A stretch of 64,000 bases of DNA from Lachnospiraceae bacterium NC2008. Its GTDB lineage: Bacteria; Bacillota; Clostridia; Lachnospirales; Lachnospiraceae. The notes beneath the pieces are model-generated. The model was not told the DNA's origin, did no database searches, and saw only the letters and a list, made by a program, of their open reading frames with translations. A program made the translations under genes and the position numbers. The stretch is from NCBI GenBank assembly GCA_000687675.1, contig JHWS01000004.1, positions 186,001-250,000 on the forward strand, in the 5' to 3' direction. Shown one piece after another: positions 1 through 8,135 of the stretch. Each line of letters opens with the position of its first letter. Within the stretch, counting starts at the first letter, position 1.

Positions 1-756
1 TACTTTATAGTGATGTATGTAAGCAATGAAAAGTATATAGAGAATATGAATAATGGAGTATACAAGGACAACAATCTTGGAGTTCTTGGATTTACACAGC
101 CTTATGTTGCTCCTTATAATGAAGGTAACAAGTATTACAAGATGGGCGACTACGAAACAGCAATTAAGTACTATAACAAGGCTCTTGAGATGCCTCATCC
201 AGAGAGTAAGGACTGTATGATGAGAATCAACAAGGTACTTTGTTTGGTTGCTCCATACGATGAAGAGTTTATCGAGAACATTAAGCTAGAAGAAATAGAT
301 CCAACTATTGAAAAACTTAGAGCAGCAATTGATGTTCTTACTGAAAAGGGCTGCGCTGGAAAAGAAGAAGGCGAAAAAGGTCACAATGATGATGCCCAGC
401 AGCTTAAGGAAGATATAGAAGAGCTTATTAAGAAGCTTGAAGATATGAAGAACCAGCAGCAACAACAGCAGCAGGGTGGTGGCGGTCAGAGTCAGGATCC
501 AAATCAGGACCCTAACCAAGATCCTAACCAGGATCCAAACCAGGACCCAAACCAGGACCCAAACCAAGATCCTAACCAGAATCCAAACCAGGACCCAAAT
601 CAGGATCCTAACCAGAATCAGACTCCTGAGCAGCAACAGCAGCAGGATAAGTTAGACCAGCTTGGTGATCTTCAGAGACAAAGTAATAAAGAACGTAATC
701 AGGAGATAGGATCTTCAAATTATGACTATAATTACTTCAACGGTGATATTTGGTAA
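1..756 (+). CDS. TPR protein with Asn/Gln/Pro/Asp repeat tail (5' partial)
   Basis: The frame is open to the first base (it reads Y-F-I-V before GTG 10/ATG 13) and no ribosome site is visible there, so the gene probably begins before the window. Residues corresponding to positions 100-250 look like one TPR unit (GNKYYKMGDYETAIKYYNKAL). A charged helical stretch follows, then poly-Gln, a Gly-rich turn, ten QDPN-type units and a second Gln-rich stretch. The arrangement recalls BatC-type proteins of the MoxR/BatA-D membrane operons, but none of those partners is visible. The role (protein-protein scaffold at the cell surface or membrane) is inference. The next gene starts 11 bases downstream. 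Confidence 0.7.
   Translation, partial: YFIVMYVSNEKYIENMNNGVYKDNNLGVLGFTQPYVAPYNEGNKYYKMGDYETAIKYYNKALEMPHPESKDCMMRINKVLCLVAPYDEEFIENIKLEEIDPTIEKLRAAIDVLTEKGCAGKEEGEKGHNDDAQQLKEDIEELIKKLEDMKNQQQQQQQGGGGQSQDPNQDPNQDPNQDPNQDPNQDPNQDPNQNPNQDPNQDPNQNQTPEQQQQQDKLDQLGDLQRQSNKERNQEIGSSNYDYNYFNGDIW
493..612 (+). repeat. 12-bp coding tandem repeat (QDPN units)
   Basis: About ten copies of a 12-base unit encode Gln-Asp-Pro-Asn; one copy encodes QNPN. Copies differ mainly at third codon positions (gat/gac, cca/cct, aat/aac). All units are a multiple of three, so gain or loss of a unit keeps the frame. Confidence 0.85.
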
Positions 757-767
757 GGAGGGGAAAG

Positions 768-1331
768 GTGGAAGTATCTAGAGAATACCTTATGGATGAA
801 TTTCCATATTACATGGGAATAATAAAAGGAAGGGGTTATGCTCTTCCAGAAGATATGAAAGACTGGGAGTTATATGATATCTACGAATCATTAGAAGATG
901 ATGAGAAGAAGGATTATATAACATTTATATATGATGGCGATGCGCTGACAGAAGACTTTATCAAGCAAATATTCGACCTTGGTCTTGATAATGAAGCTGC
1001 AGCATATGCAATAAAGCTATTTAGAAAAGAGTTCTCGCAGAAAACTGTTGAGGACTTTATTGACTTTGGTATAGATAAGGATTCTCTTAGAATCGTTATG
1101 GAGATGTATGATGGGAAACTTGATTTTCCTCGTATTGTAGATGTGGCCAATGCTCTTGAAGATGAAGATATCGTAAAGAGACTGGTTGATAATACTGATG
1201 ACAAAGCTGACGTTGATGAGATAGAGGACCTTCTTTCTATATTTGATGATAAAATATATGAAGAGTTACTTCCTCATATCAATAGTCTTAATAGTACTGA
1301 TAAGAAATATATTATTTCTCAGTGGGGATAA
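768..1331 (+). CDS. Hypothetical acidic, all-helical protein
   Basis: I do not recognise this 187-residue protein. It is strongly acidic, has no membrane segment or signal peptide, and is predicted by eye to be almost all helix. Loosely repeated units (for example around YITFIYDGDALTEDFIKQIFDLG and FIDFGIDKDSLRIVMEMYDG) suggest a HEAT- or TPR-like solenoid. GTG 768 is preferred over the upstream TTG 750 because AAGGAGGGG lies at 755-763, four bases before it. It lies between the TPR gene and a DUF1836 gene in the same direction, so it is probably co-transcribed. Function unknown. Confidence 0.7.
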   Translation: MEVSREYLMDEFPYYMGIIKGRGYALPEDMKDWELYDIYESLEDDEKKDYITFIYDGDALTEDFIKQIFDLGLDNEAAAYAIKLFRKEFSQKTVEDFIDFGIDKDSLRIVMEMYDGKLDFPRIVDVANALEDEDIVKRLVDNTDDKADVDEIEDLLSIFDDKIYEELLPHINSLNSTDKKYIISQWG

Positions 1332-1362
1332 GTTTACTTATTCTTACTGATTGGAGAAGCTG

Positions 1363-1980
1363 ATGGCTTACGATAAAGATTTAGTAGCAGCAAAACTTAG
1401 AAGATGGGAAAAGTTCCTTGAGAACTATTCTTTACCATCATGGGATGAGATACCTAACTTTGGTTTATATATGGAGCAGGTAGTTACTCTTTTATATGAG
1501 TATGTTGACTATCTTCCTCCAGAGCTTAAGGACGAACAGGTTGTTACTCCTTCAGCAATCAATAACTATGTTAGAACTAAGGTAATGCCTGAACCTGTAA
1601 AGAAGAGATATTACAGGATTCATATTGCATATCTTATTATGATATGTACTCTTAAGCAAACACTGTCTATATCACTTATTCAGAAGATTATTCCTACTGG
1701 AATAGATGAGTCTGAAGTTAAGAAGATATACTCAGCATATGTATCCAGACATGGATTATCATCGAAAGCATTTATCCATATTGTTAGGTTATTGGGAGCA
1801 GATATACTTAACCATGAGGAAGAGAATGAATTAGTAGCAAAGGATACAAGTGATCTTATATTTACCGTTGCCTTAATGGGTGGATTTTCTAAATTACTTG
1901 CCGACAAACTTATACTACTTGAAGGCAAGGATATTAATAACGGGGGTAGTATAGAAATTGAGCAAGGACCTAAAGACTAA
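1363..1980 (+). CDS. DUF1836 family protein
   Basis: This 205-residue protein carries the DUF1836 pattern: an N-terminal helix with PSWDEIPNFGLYMEQVV, then INNYVR, then KRYYRIHIAYLIMICTLKQTLSI. The central block resembles the winged-helix/MerR-like DNA-binding fold assigned to this family, so a regulatory role is likely, though no target is known. ATG 1363 is chosen because GGAG lies at 1353-1356; a TTG at 1351 would have no site. A second, clearly related member lies at 56788-57387, also beside envelope-related genes. The next gene starts inside the last codons of this one. Confidence 0.8.
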   Translation: MAYDKDLVAAKLRRWEKFLENYSLPSWDEIPNFGLYMEQVVTLLYEYVDYLPPELKDEQVVTPSAINNYVRTKVMPEPVKKRYYRIHIAYLIMICTLKQTLSISLIQKIIPTGIDESEVKKIYSAYVSRHGLSSKAFIHIVRLLGADILNHEEENELVAKDTSDLIFTVALMGGFSKLLADKLILLEGKDINNGGSIEIEQGPKD

Positions 1981-3175
1981 TAAAACAACTGAACATGAAG
2001 AGGGTTCCTATGTCTTAGAGGATGATATCGAGACTCTTATAGCGGAAATAAACAGCAAAAAACACAGCGATGTGAGTGACGAAGAGGAAGAGGTATTATC
2101 TAAAAAAACTAAGAAAAAGAAAGTAAAAAAAGATAAGAAATACAAATACTCAAGTCCTAAACGCGTGGTACTTATATGCCTTATAAGTGTTGTTGTAGTT
2201 TTAGGACTTACTTTATTTGCATTTAAAAAGTACTTCCATATAGAGGATAAACTGCAGCCTGGTGACGTATTTAGGGAACAGGTTGAAACTGTAGTTAAAA
2301 AGTATAGTCAGGAACCACTTGAGTATGCTAAGGAATATCTGGATGAAGTAACTGCAACTAATTCTATTCTAGAGGTTGACTTTATCGACGCTGGTCAGGG
2401 GGATAGCATCCTTATTCAATGCGAAGGAGAGACTATGTTAATTGATGCCTCCCTTGATGAGTATGGTACATATATACAGAACTATCTTCTTAAAAAGGGA
2501 ATACATCAGCTTGATTATGTTATAATTACCCACTATGACTGGGACCATGTAGGTGGTATGGATGTTATATTGCAGAAGTTTGACTGTATCAATGTCTTCC
2601 TGCCTCCTTATGTAACAGATACAAAGTCTTACAGAGATGTTCTTTTAGCTATGAGTGCTAAGAACTACAGAGGTAAGGAACCTCTTCCTGGAACTACATT
2701 TAAACTAGGAGATGCCAATGTTCAGATCATAGGCCCAACAAGTTATAAGACTGACAACGAGAATGACTTATCTACTATAGTTATGGTATATCATGGAGAT
2801 AACAGGTTCTTATTTACAGGGGATGCCGAATATGATGAAGAGCAGTCTCTTATTAATGGAAACTATGATTTATCAGCTGATGTTTTAAAGCTTGGACATC
2901 ATGGAAGTAAAACATCATCCTGCGAAGAATTTTTACAGGCTGTTAATCCTGAATATGCAGTTATATCATGCGGACAGGATAATCCATACGGACACCCTCA
3001 TGAGTCCACACTTGAAAGACTTAAGAGGCTTAATATTAAGGTGTTTAGAACTGACGAGCAGGGAGCTGTGGTAGCAGTATCTAATGGTCAGGATATATTC
3101 TGGAATACTGAACCATCAACAACCTGGAAGCCTGGCGTAAAACCTGATAATTCAAAGGGTAAGAAGAGTAAATAA
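1958..3175 (+). CDS. ComEC-like metallo-beta-lactamase protein, membrane anchored
   Basis: The 405-residue protein has a charged Lys-rich cytoplasmic N-terminus, one membrane segment at about residues 69-90, and a C-terminal metallo-beta-lactamase domain of the ComEC/Rec2 type. The metal motif is H192-Y-D194-W-D196-H197 followed by VGG, matching the H-x-D-x-D-H form of ComEC rather than the H-x-H-x-D-H form of most hydrolases. Later motifs FTGDAE, LGHHGS and GHPH are also present. It lacks the ComEC channel, so it is an extracytoplasmic hydrolase, possibly a nuclease or phosphodiesterase; the substrate is unknown. The TTG start overlaps the end of the DUF1836 gene by 23 bases. Confidence 0.8.
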   Translation: MSKDLKTNKTTEHEEGSYVLEDDIETLIAEINSKKHSDVSDEEEEVLSKKTKKKKVKKDKKYKYSSPKRVVLICLISVVVVLGLTLFAFKKYFHIEDKLQPGDVFREQVETVVKKYSQEPLEYAKEYLDEVTATNSILEVDFIDAGQGDSILIQCEGETMLIDASLDEYGTYIQNYLLKKGIHQLDYVIITHYDWDHVGGMDVILQKFDCINVFLPPYVTDTKSYRDVLLAMSAKNYRGKEPLPGTTFKLGDANVQIIGPTSYKTDNENDLSTIVMVYHGDNRFLFTGDAEYDEEQSLINGNYDLSADVLKLGHHGSKTSSCEEFLQAVNPEYAVISCGQDNPYGHPHESTLERLKRLNIKVFRTDEQGAVVAVSNGQDIFWNTEPSTTWKPGVKPDNSKGKKSK

Positions 3176-3189
3176 TATAGATTATAAAT

Positions 3190-4452
3190 ATGGAAAGACA
3201 ATACGTATGTATAGACCTAAAATCTTTCTATGCTTCTGTAGAATGTGTTGAAAGAGGTCTTGATCCATTTACTACCAATCTGGTAGTGGCGGATCCAGAA
3301 AGAACTGAAAAAACCATATGTCTTGCTATAACACCTGCAATGAAAGCTCTAGGAGTTCACAACAGATGCAGGGTCTTTGAGATTCCTAAGAATATTGAAT
3401 ATATAATGGCTCCTCCAAGGATGCAGTTATATCTGGATTATTCAGCTAATATATACAGTATATATCTTAAATATATTTCAAAAGATGACATCCATGTTTA
3501 CTCCGTAGATGAAGTATTTATGGATGTTACAGAATATCTGGCTCTTTATGGTATGACGGCCAAGGAACTTGGTATAAGGATTATGGAGGATATATTTGAA
3601 ACTACAGGTGTAACAGCTACCTGCGGTATAGGTACTAACATGTACCTTGCTAAGATTGCACTGGATATTATGGCTAAGCGTGTAGAAGACCATATAGGTA
3701 TTTTGGACGAAGAGTCTTATAGAAAACATCTTGGTAATCATAGACCTCTTACAGATTTTTGGAGAGTAGGACCAGGAACTGTAAGGAAGCTTGAAACACT
3801 TGGCTTATACACTATGAATGACATAGCTGAGGCTGATGAGGATATGCTTTATAGGGCATTTGGCATAGATGCAGAGCTTCTGATAGACCATGCTAAGGGT
3901 ATCGAGACAACTCTTATGTCTGATATAAAGAACTACCATACAAGGTCAAGCTCCATATCAAGCGGACAGGTGCTTGCCAACGATTATAGCTATGAAGACG
4001 GCTGTCTTATAGTTAAAGAGATGACTGAGCTCTTATGCCTTGATTTGGTGGAAAGAGGGATAGTTACCAAGAATATAAGCTTATATATTGGTTATTCTAA
4101 AACTACACCGGCTCCATCATCTAATAAGGCTATGTCTCTTTTTTCACATACCAGTTCATCAAGAGTTATTCTTGAGGCTATGGAGAAGTTATACTGGGTA
4201 ACTGCAGTGCCAGGGCTTATGATTAAGAGGATAAATATCTCTTTTAATGAGTGTATAAGCGAAGAGAATATTCAGTACGATTTATTTACTGATCCAGAGG
4301 AATCCGAAAAAGAAAGAAATCTTATGCGTGCCATGAATTCCATGAAGAAGAAGTATGGTAAGAATGCCATATTAAAGGGAATGAATCTGGAAAAGGGTGG
4401 TACAACAATAGAGCGTAACAGACAGATAGGTGGACATAGAAGTGGCAGCTAG
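3190..4452 (+). CDS. Y-family (UmuC/DinB-like) DNA polymerase
   Basis: This is a translesion DNA polymerase of 420 residues. The catalytic motifs DLKSFYASVE near the N-terminus and YSVDEVFMDV near residue 102 supply the acidic metal ligands. The helix-hairpin-helix region (FWRVGPGTVRKLETLG) and the little-finger domain follow. The C-terminus belongs to the Gram-positive UmuC/UvrX group that is commonly followed by a YolD gene, as here (overlap of 23 bases). Expected role: bypass of damaged bases and damage-induced mutagenesis. No LexA/DinR box could be identified with confidence in the 14-base gap upstream. Confidence 0.92.
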   Translation: MERQYVCIDLKSFYASVECVERGLDPFTTNLVVADPERTEKTICLAITPAMKALGVHNRCRVFEIPKNIEYIMAPPRMQLYLDYSANIYSIYLKYISKDDIHVYSVDEVFMDVTEYLALYGMTAKELGIRIMEDIFETTGVTATCGIGTNMYLAKIALDIMAKRVEDHIGILDEESYRKHLGNHRPLTDFWRVGPGTVRKLETLGLYTMNDIAEADEDMLYRAFGIDAELLIDHAKGIETTLMSDIKNYHTRSSSISSGQVLANDYSYEDGCLIVKEMTELLCLDLVERGIVTKNISLYIGYSKTTPAPSSNKAMSLFSHTSSSRVILEAMEKLYWVTAVPGLMIKRINISFNECISEENIQYDLFTDPEESEKERNLMRAMNSMKKKYGKNAILKGMNLEKGGTTIERNRQIGGHRSGS

Positions 4453-4789
4453 TGGTTTTTCTAACAAAAGAAGTAAGATGAAAAGAAGCGAGCGGGCCAA
4501 ACAGTTTATGCCATTTGCTGCACTTAAGGGCTATGAAGAAGCTCTTAGGAAGAAAGAGCATAAAGTTGTTAATATGCCGACGCTTACTGAAGATATGAAA
4601 GATGAACTTGACTATGCATTTTCCAAGATTGAGAAGAATGATATAGCTAGAATAGTTTATATTTCAGACGATGAATGCTTGGAAATTCATGGGATGATTT
4701 CAAGGGTAGATTTTGATTCAAGAATCTTAAAGGTTGTAAATACTAAGATACCGTTTGAGGATATACTTAGGTTAGAGATTGATAGATAG
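4430..4789 (+). CDS. YolD-like protein
   Basis: A 119-residue protein of the YolD family, recognised from the SERAKQFMPFAALKGYEEAL block and the following small beta domain (ISDDECLEIHGMISRVDFDSRILKVVNTKIPFEDILRLEI). YolD proteins are regularly encoded directly after Y-family polymerases and are thought to act with them. The GTG at 4430 overlaps the polymerase stop; an alternative in-frame GTG is at 4442. Translational coupling with the polymerase is likely. Confidence 0.85.
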   Translation: MDIEVAASGFSNKRSKMKRSERAKQFMPFAALKGYEEALRKKEHKVVNMPTLTEDMKDELDYAFSKIEKNDIARIVYISDDECLEIHGMISRVDFDSRILKVVNTKIPFEDILRLEIDR

Positions 4790-4804
4790 GTATAGGGGGG
4801 ATAT

Positions 4805-5977
4805 ATGGACGTAAACAGACTAATAAAGGTTGATACAATTAGAGAATTCTTCAAGATAGAAGAAGGGGAGCCACTTAATGAAGGAACAAGGGCTCTTCTT
4901 GAAGCTATGGAAGAAGTGAAGTTTAATCCGGGAGATAAGATTGTCTGCTACGGTGACGGGGCTGACGCTGGTATGTTTATTATCTTAGAAGGTCAGGCAG
5001 AGGTTCTTAGCAGGGAAGGTGCTCATATTAATGAGATGAATCCTGGAGACTTTATTGGAGAGGTTGCTCTTATTAATGACGGTAAGCGTATGGCTACTGT
5101 TGTGGCAACAAGTCCTATGACATGCGCCAATATATCTAAGGAACTTTTCGAAAAAATTGCTGATGCTAACAGAAAGATATACGCTTCATTTATGTATATG
5201 CTTTATACAAGAACTACAAAACTTGTTACTGAGCAGCAGAAGATTAAGTCAGAGCTTGATGTAGCTACCAAAATACAGTCAAGTTTGCTTGAACATGACT
5301 TCTCAAGATTTAATAGCCTGCCTGATGTGCATATAGGTGCATTTATGAAGACAGCTAAGGAGGTTGGAGGCGACTTTTATGACGTGTTTATGATAGATGA
5401 TAAGCATATGTGTTTCCTTATAGCTGATGTATCTGGAAAGTCTGTTCCAGGAGCTATGTTTATGATGATGTCTAAGACTCATATTAAGAACTATGCTTCT
5501 CTTGGTATGCCGCTTGATGAAGTAGTTTACAGAGTGAACGAAAGACTTTGTGAGAATAACATGGCAAACATGTTCGTAACTCTTTTTGTATGTACTCTTG
5601 ATCTTGAAACAGGTATAGTTTCGTATGTAGATGCAGGTCATAACCTTCCATATATATCTAAGGCTGGAGAAGAATTTAAGATGCTTTCATGCGAGGCTAA
5701 TCTGGTTGTTGGTATGATGGAGGATATGCCTTATAAGCTTCAGACACTTGAGCTTAAGAAGGGTGACAGAATCTTCTTCTACACAGATGGTGTTACAGAG
5801 GCTATGAATAAGAAGGATGAATTCTATACTGAAAGAAGACTTGAAGAGGCTCTTAATTCTATAGATAAGAACTTATCACCAGAAGAGTTCCTTGAGGAGA
5901 ATTACAGAAGAGTAGAAGAATTTACAGAAGGTGCAGAGCAGTCAGATGATATAACTATGTTGTATCTTGCTAGATAG
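4805..5977 (+). CDS. cNMP-binding domain fused to SpoIIE/RsbU-type PP2C phosphatase
   Basis: A 390-residue signalling protein. Residues about 30-135 form a cyclic-nucleotide-binding beta barrel (GMFIILEGQAEV, GDFIGEVALIND). A helical linker at about 140-170 leads to a SpoIIE-type phosphatase with the metal motifs GGDFYDVF, ADVSGKSVPGAMFM, DAGHNLPY, YTDGVTEAMN and SDDITML. Family members dephosphorylate serine residues on anti-sigma-factor antagonists, so it may feed a partner-switching pathway that is not visible here. The strong site AGGGGGG at 4794-4800 precedes ATG 4805. Confidence 0.9.
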   Translation: MDVNRLIKVDTIREFFKIEEGEPLNEGTRALLEAMEEVKFNPGDKIVCYGDGADAGMFIILEGQAEVLSREGAHINEMNPGDFIGEVALINDGKRMATVVATSPMTCANISKELFEKIADANRKIYASFMYMLYTRTTKLVTEQQKIKSELDVATKIQSSLLEHDFSRFNSLPDVHIGAFMKTAKEVGGDFYDVFMIDDKHMCFLIADVSGKSVPGAMFMMMSKTHIKNYASLGMPLDEVVYRVNERLCENNMANMFVTLFVCTLDLETGIVSYVDAGHNLPYISKAGEEFKMLSCEANLVVGMMEDMPYKLQTLELKKGDRIFFYTDGVTEAMNKKDEFYTERRLEEALNSIDKNLSPEEFLEENYRRVEEFTEGAEQSDDITMLYLAR

Positions 5978-5989
5978 GGGAATAGCAAT

Positions 5990-6766
5990 ATGCCACGTAT
6001 ACATATAATTCCAGAATTAAATAGTATAGAAGAGTATTTATCCTTTGCTAAAGATAATGGGCTGGCATTTGAATATAATGAATTCTTTATGCCAGATGTT
6101 ATAAGTAGTAAAGATAAGGTTAATGAGATTGTTTCTGAATATAAGAAACATGAACTGCCTGAAGGCTCAACCTTACACGGTGCTTTCTTTGATGTAACGG
6201 TATTTAGCTCTGACCCTGATATAAGAGAAGTATCTAGAAAAAGAGTTATAGACAGTATGGAGGCTGCACGAAGCATAGGGGCTAAGGGAGTTGTATTCCA
6301 TACAAACTACATGCCAGGCTTTCTTAATAAGCCATATAGAGATGGCTGGGTTAATAGTAATGCGGAATTCTTTGGTGAGGTTCTAGAAAAATATAAAGAT
6401 TTGTCCTTGTATATGGAGAATATGTTTGATGTGGATCCGGAACTTCTGACAAGAGTGTCGGAAAAATTATCTTCATATGATAATTATGGTGTATGTTTTG
6501 ATTATGCCCATGCAAGTCTTGGCAGCGCATCTATGGATGAATGGGTTACAAGTCTGGCGTCATATGTTAAGCATATACATATTAATGATAATGATAAGGT
6601 GGAAGACCTTCACCTTGCTCTAGGGGATGGAATATTAGATTATCAGGCATTTGCAGAGTATTATAAGAAGTATATGAAGGGTGCAAGTATACTTCTTGAG
6701 ATGAAAGGTCTGGAAAAACAGAAAAAAAGCCTTGAAAAAGTTCTTGACATGGAACTTGACAAGTGA
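5990..6766 (+). CDS. Sugar phosphate isomerase/AP-endonuclease-like TIM-barrel protein
   Basis: The 258-residue protein matches the AP_endonuc_2/xylose-isomerase-like TIM barrel. Metal-ligand type segments are visible in order: LHGAFFD, GVVFHTNYMPG, LYMENMFD (Glu), CFDYAHASLG (Asp and His), KHIHINDN and LLEMKG (Glu). Substrate cannot be assigned: members include endonuclease IV, sugar epimerases and isomerases. The gene follows the phosphatase by 12 bases and its end overlaps the promoter of the IF3 operon. Confidence 0.75.
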   Translation: MPRIHIIPELNSIEEYLSFAKDNGLAFEYNEFFMPDVISSKDKVNEIVSEYKKHELPEGSTLHGAFFDVTVFSSDPDIREVSRKRVIDSMEAARSIGAKGVVFHTNYMPGFLNKPYRDGWVNSNAEFFGEVLEKYKDLSLYMENMFDVDPELLTRVSEKLSSYDNYGVCFDYAHASLGSASMDEWVTSLASYVKHIHINDNDKVEDLHLALGDGILDYQAFAEYYKKYMKGASILLEMKGLEKQKKSLEKVLDMELDK

Positions 6767-6772
6767 TAAATT
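6744..6772 (+). promoter_or_regulatory. Promoter of the infC-rpmI-rplT operon
   Basis: TTGACA at 6744-6749, a 17-base spacer, then TAAATT at 6767-6772. The predicted start near 6779 is just ahead of the conserved leader. The promoter lies in the last codons of the preceding gene. A second TTGACA at 6756 has no -10 box at proper spacing. Confidence 0.65.
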
Positions 6773-6779
6773 ATCAAAG

Positions 6780-6907
6780 TACGAACAAAGCAGAGTATCC
6801 ACTCTCACCCAGCGACAATCGCGTTTCTGGTGTTAATATTATTAATAAACTTATTAAACAGATAGGTCTTATATAATATGTGGATAGTTATGCTATCCAC
6901 TTTTTTT
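6780..6907 (+). promoter_or_regulatory. L20-type ribosomal protein leader with attenuator
   Basis: The leader contains a GAGTATCCACTCTCACCC-like block at 6793-6810 and a hairpin where CACCCAG pairs with CTGGTG around an inner GCGA/TCGC stem (6807-6832). It ends in an intrinsic terminator: GTGGATAG (6880-6887), loop, CTATCCAC (6893-6900), then seven T. The upstream TATCCAC (6796-6802) is complementary to GTGGATA (6880-6886), so it can form an antiterminator. This fits the known L20 leaders in which excess L20 favours termination ahead of infC-rpmI-rplT. Assignment rests on context, the terminator/antiterminator pair and sequence memory; a covariance search was not possible. Confidence 0.75.
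6880..6907 (+). terminator. Attenuator terminator upstream of infC
   Basis: Perfect 8-bp stem, 5-base loop and T7 tract, placed 24 bases before the infC start codon. It belongs to the L20-type leader. Confidence 0.85.
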
Positions 6908-6931
6908 ATTCAATTTTTGGAGGATAAAACA

Positions 6932-7441
6932 ATTAGCGAATTACTTATCAATGAACAAATTAGAGAAAAAGAAGTAAGAGTTATTGGCAAGGACGGCGAG
7001 CAGCTTGGTATTATGTCAGCAGCTCAGGCACAGAAACTTGCAGATGATGCAGAAGTTGATCTTGTTATGATTGCTCCTACAGCAAAACCACCTGTATGCA
7101 GAATCGTTGATTACGGAAAGTTCCGTTACGAGCAGATGCGTAAGGAAAAGGAAGCTAGAAAGAAGCAGAAGATCGTTGAACTTAAAGAAATCAGACTTTC
7201 ACCAAACATCGAATCTAATGACCTTAACACAAAGGTATCTGCAGCTAAGAAGTTCATTGGCAAAGGCGATAAAGTAAAGGTTACTCTTAGATTTAGAGGA
7301 CGTGAGATGGCTCACATGGCTTCAAGCAAGCACATTCTTGATGATTTCGCTGCAGCACTTGAAGATGTAGCAGTAGTTGAGAAGCCAGCTAAGGTTGAAG
7401 GAAGAAGCATGACACTTGTTCTTGCTGAAAAGAAGAATTAA
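6932..7441 (+). CDS. infC: Translation initiation factor IF-3
   Basis: IF3 of 169 residues. N-domain ISELLINEQIREKEVRVIGKDGEQLG, linker rich in Lys/Arg, and C-domain with KEIRLSPNIESNDLNTKVSAAKKFI and RFRGREM. The start is taken as ATT 6932, with TTGGAGG at 6917-6923 eight bases upstream; the encoded N-terminus then matches IF3 proteins exactly. A longer reading from ATG 6878 would translate through the attenuator hairpin and is rejected. AUU starts are a known device by which IF3 represses its own translation. First gene of a three-gene operon. Confidence 0.95.
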   Translation: MSELLINEQIREKEVRVIGKDGEQLGIMSAAQAQKLADDAEVDLVMIAPTAKPPVCRIVDYGKFRYEQMRKEKEARKKQKIVELKEIRLSPNIESNDLNTKVSAAKKFIGKGDKVKVTLRFRGREMAHMASSKHILDDFAAALEDVAVVEKPAKVEGRSMTLVLAEKKN

Positions 7442-7500
7442 TTAGTTGTTTATAATTACATTATAAAAGATAGAGAACTATATAATAGGAGGAAAACAAA

Positions 7501-7698
7501 ATGCCAAAAATGAAAACTAACAGATCAGCAGCTAAGCGTTTTAAGAAGACTGGATCTGGAAAATTAACAAGAAACAAAGCTTATAAGAGACATATCTTAA
7601 CAAAGAAGTCTACAAAGAGAAAACGTGCTCTTAGACAGGATGTTGTAGTTGATTCAACAAACGTAAAGAACATGAAGAAGATTTTACCTTACATTTAA
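7501..7698 (+). CDS. rpmI: 50S ribosomal protein L35
   Basis: A basic 65-residue protein with the L35 signature ([21 protein letters not shown] and [11 protein letters not shown]). TAGGAGG lies upstream of ATG. It sits between infC and rplT as in most bacteria. Confidence 0.97.
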   Translation: MPKMKTNRSAAKRFKKTGSGKLTRNKAYKRHILTKKSTKRKRALRQDVVVDSTNVKNMKKILPYI

Positions 7699-7718
7699 TA
7701 GGATTGGAGGAGATATAA

Positions 7719-8075
7719 ATGGCTAGAATTAAAGGCGGAGCTAACGCTAAAAAGAAACATAATAGAGTATTAAAGCTTGCTAAAGGATACAGAGGAGCTA
7801 GAAGTAACCAGTATCGTGTCGCTAAACAGTCTGTAATGAGAGCTCTTACATCCGCATATGCAGGTAGAAAAGAGAGAAAGCGTCAGTTCAGACAGCTTTG
7901 GATTGCACGTATCAATGCAGCAGCTAGAATGAACGGTCTTTCATACAGCAAGTTCATGTATGGTCTTAAGCTTGCAGAGGTTGATATCAACCGTAAGATG
8001 CTTGCTGATCTTGCAGTTAACGATGCAGAAGGCTTCAAGGCACTTGCAGAAGTTGCAAAGTCTAAGATTGCATAA
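7719..8075 (+). CDS. rplT: 50S ribosomal protein L20
   Basis: A 118-residue basic protein with typical L20 blocks ([60 protein letters not shown]). It is preceded by TTGGAGGAGAT. L20 is an early 23S rRNA-binding assembly protein and is the expected repressor of the leader at 6780-6907. Confidence 0.97.
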   Translation: MARIKGGANAKKKHNRVLKLAKGYRGARSNQYRVAKQSVMRALTSAYAGRKERKRQFRQLWIARINAAARMNGLSYSKFMYGLKLAEVDINRKMLADLAVNDAEGFKALAEVAKSKIA

Positions 8076-8101
8076 TTTAGAACTATATAAGATAATTAAA
8101 G

Positions 8102-8127
8102 GCGGAGCTTATGGCTCCGCTTTTTTT
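8102..8127 (+). terminator. Intrinsic terminator of the infC operon
   Basis: GCGGAGC (8102-8108), TTATG loop, GCTCCGC (8114-8120), followed by T7. Confidence 0.93.
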
Positions 8128-8135
8128 AATACATT

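Noticed and set aside
286..636. Long minus-strand open frame opposite the TPR/QDPN gene
   Set aside because: It is the antisense of the 12-base repeat, giving a low-complexity Val/Leu/Trp string with no ribosome site.
6878..6931. Upstream ATG for infC
   Set aside because: It lies inside the attenuator hairpin, has no ribosome site, and adds residues absent from IF3 proteins.
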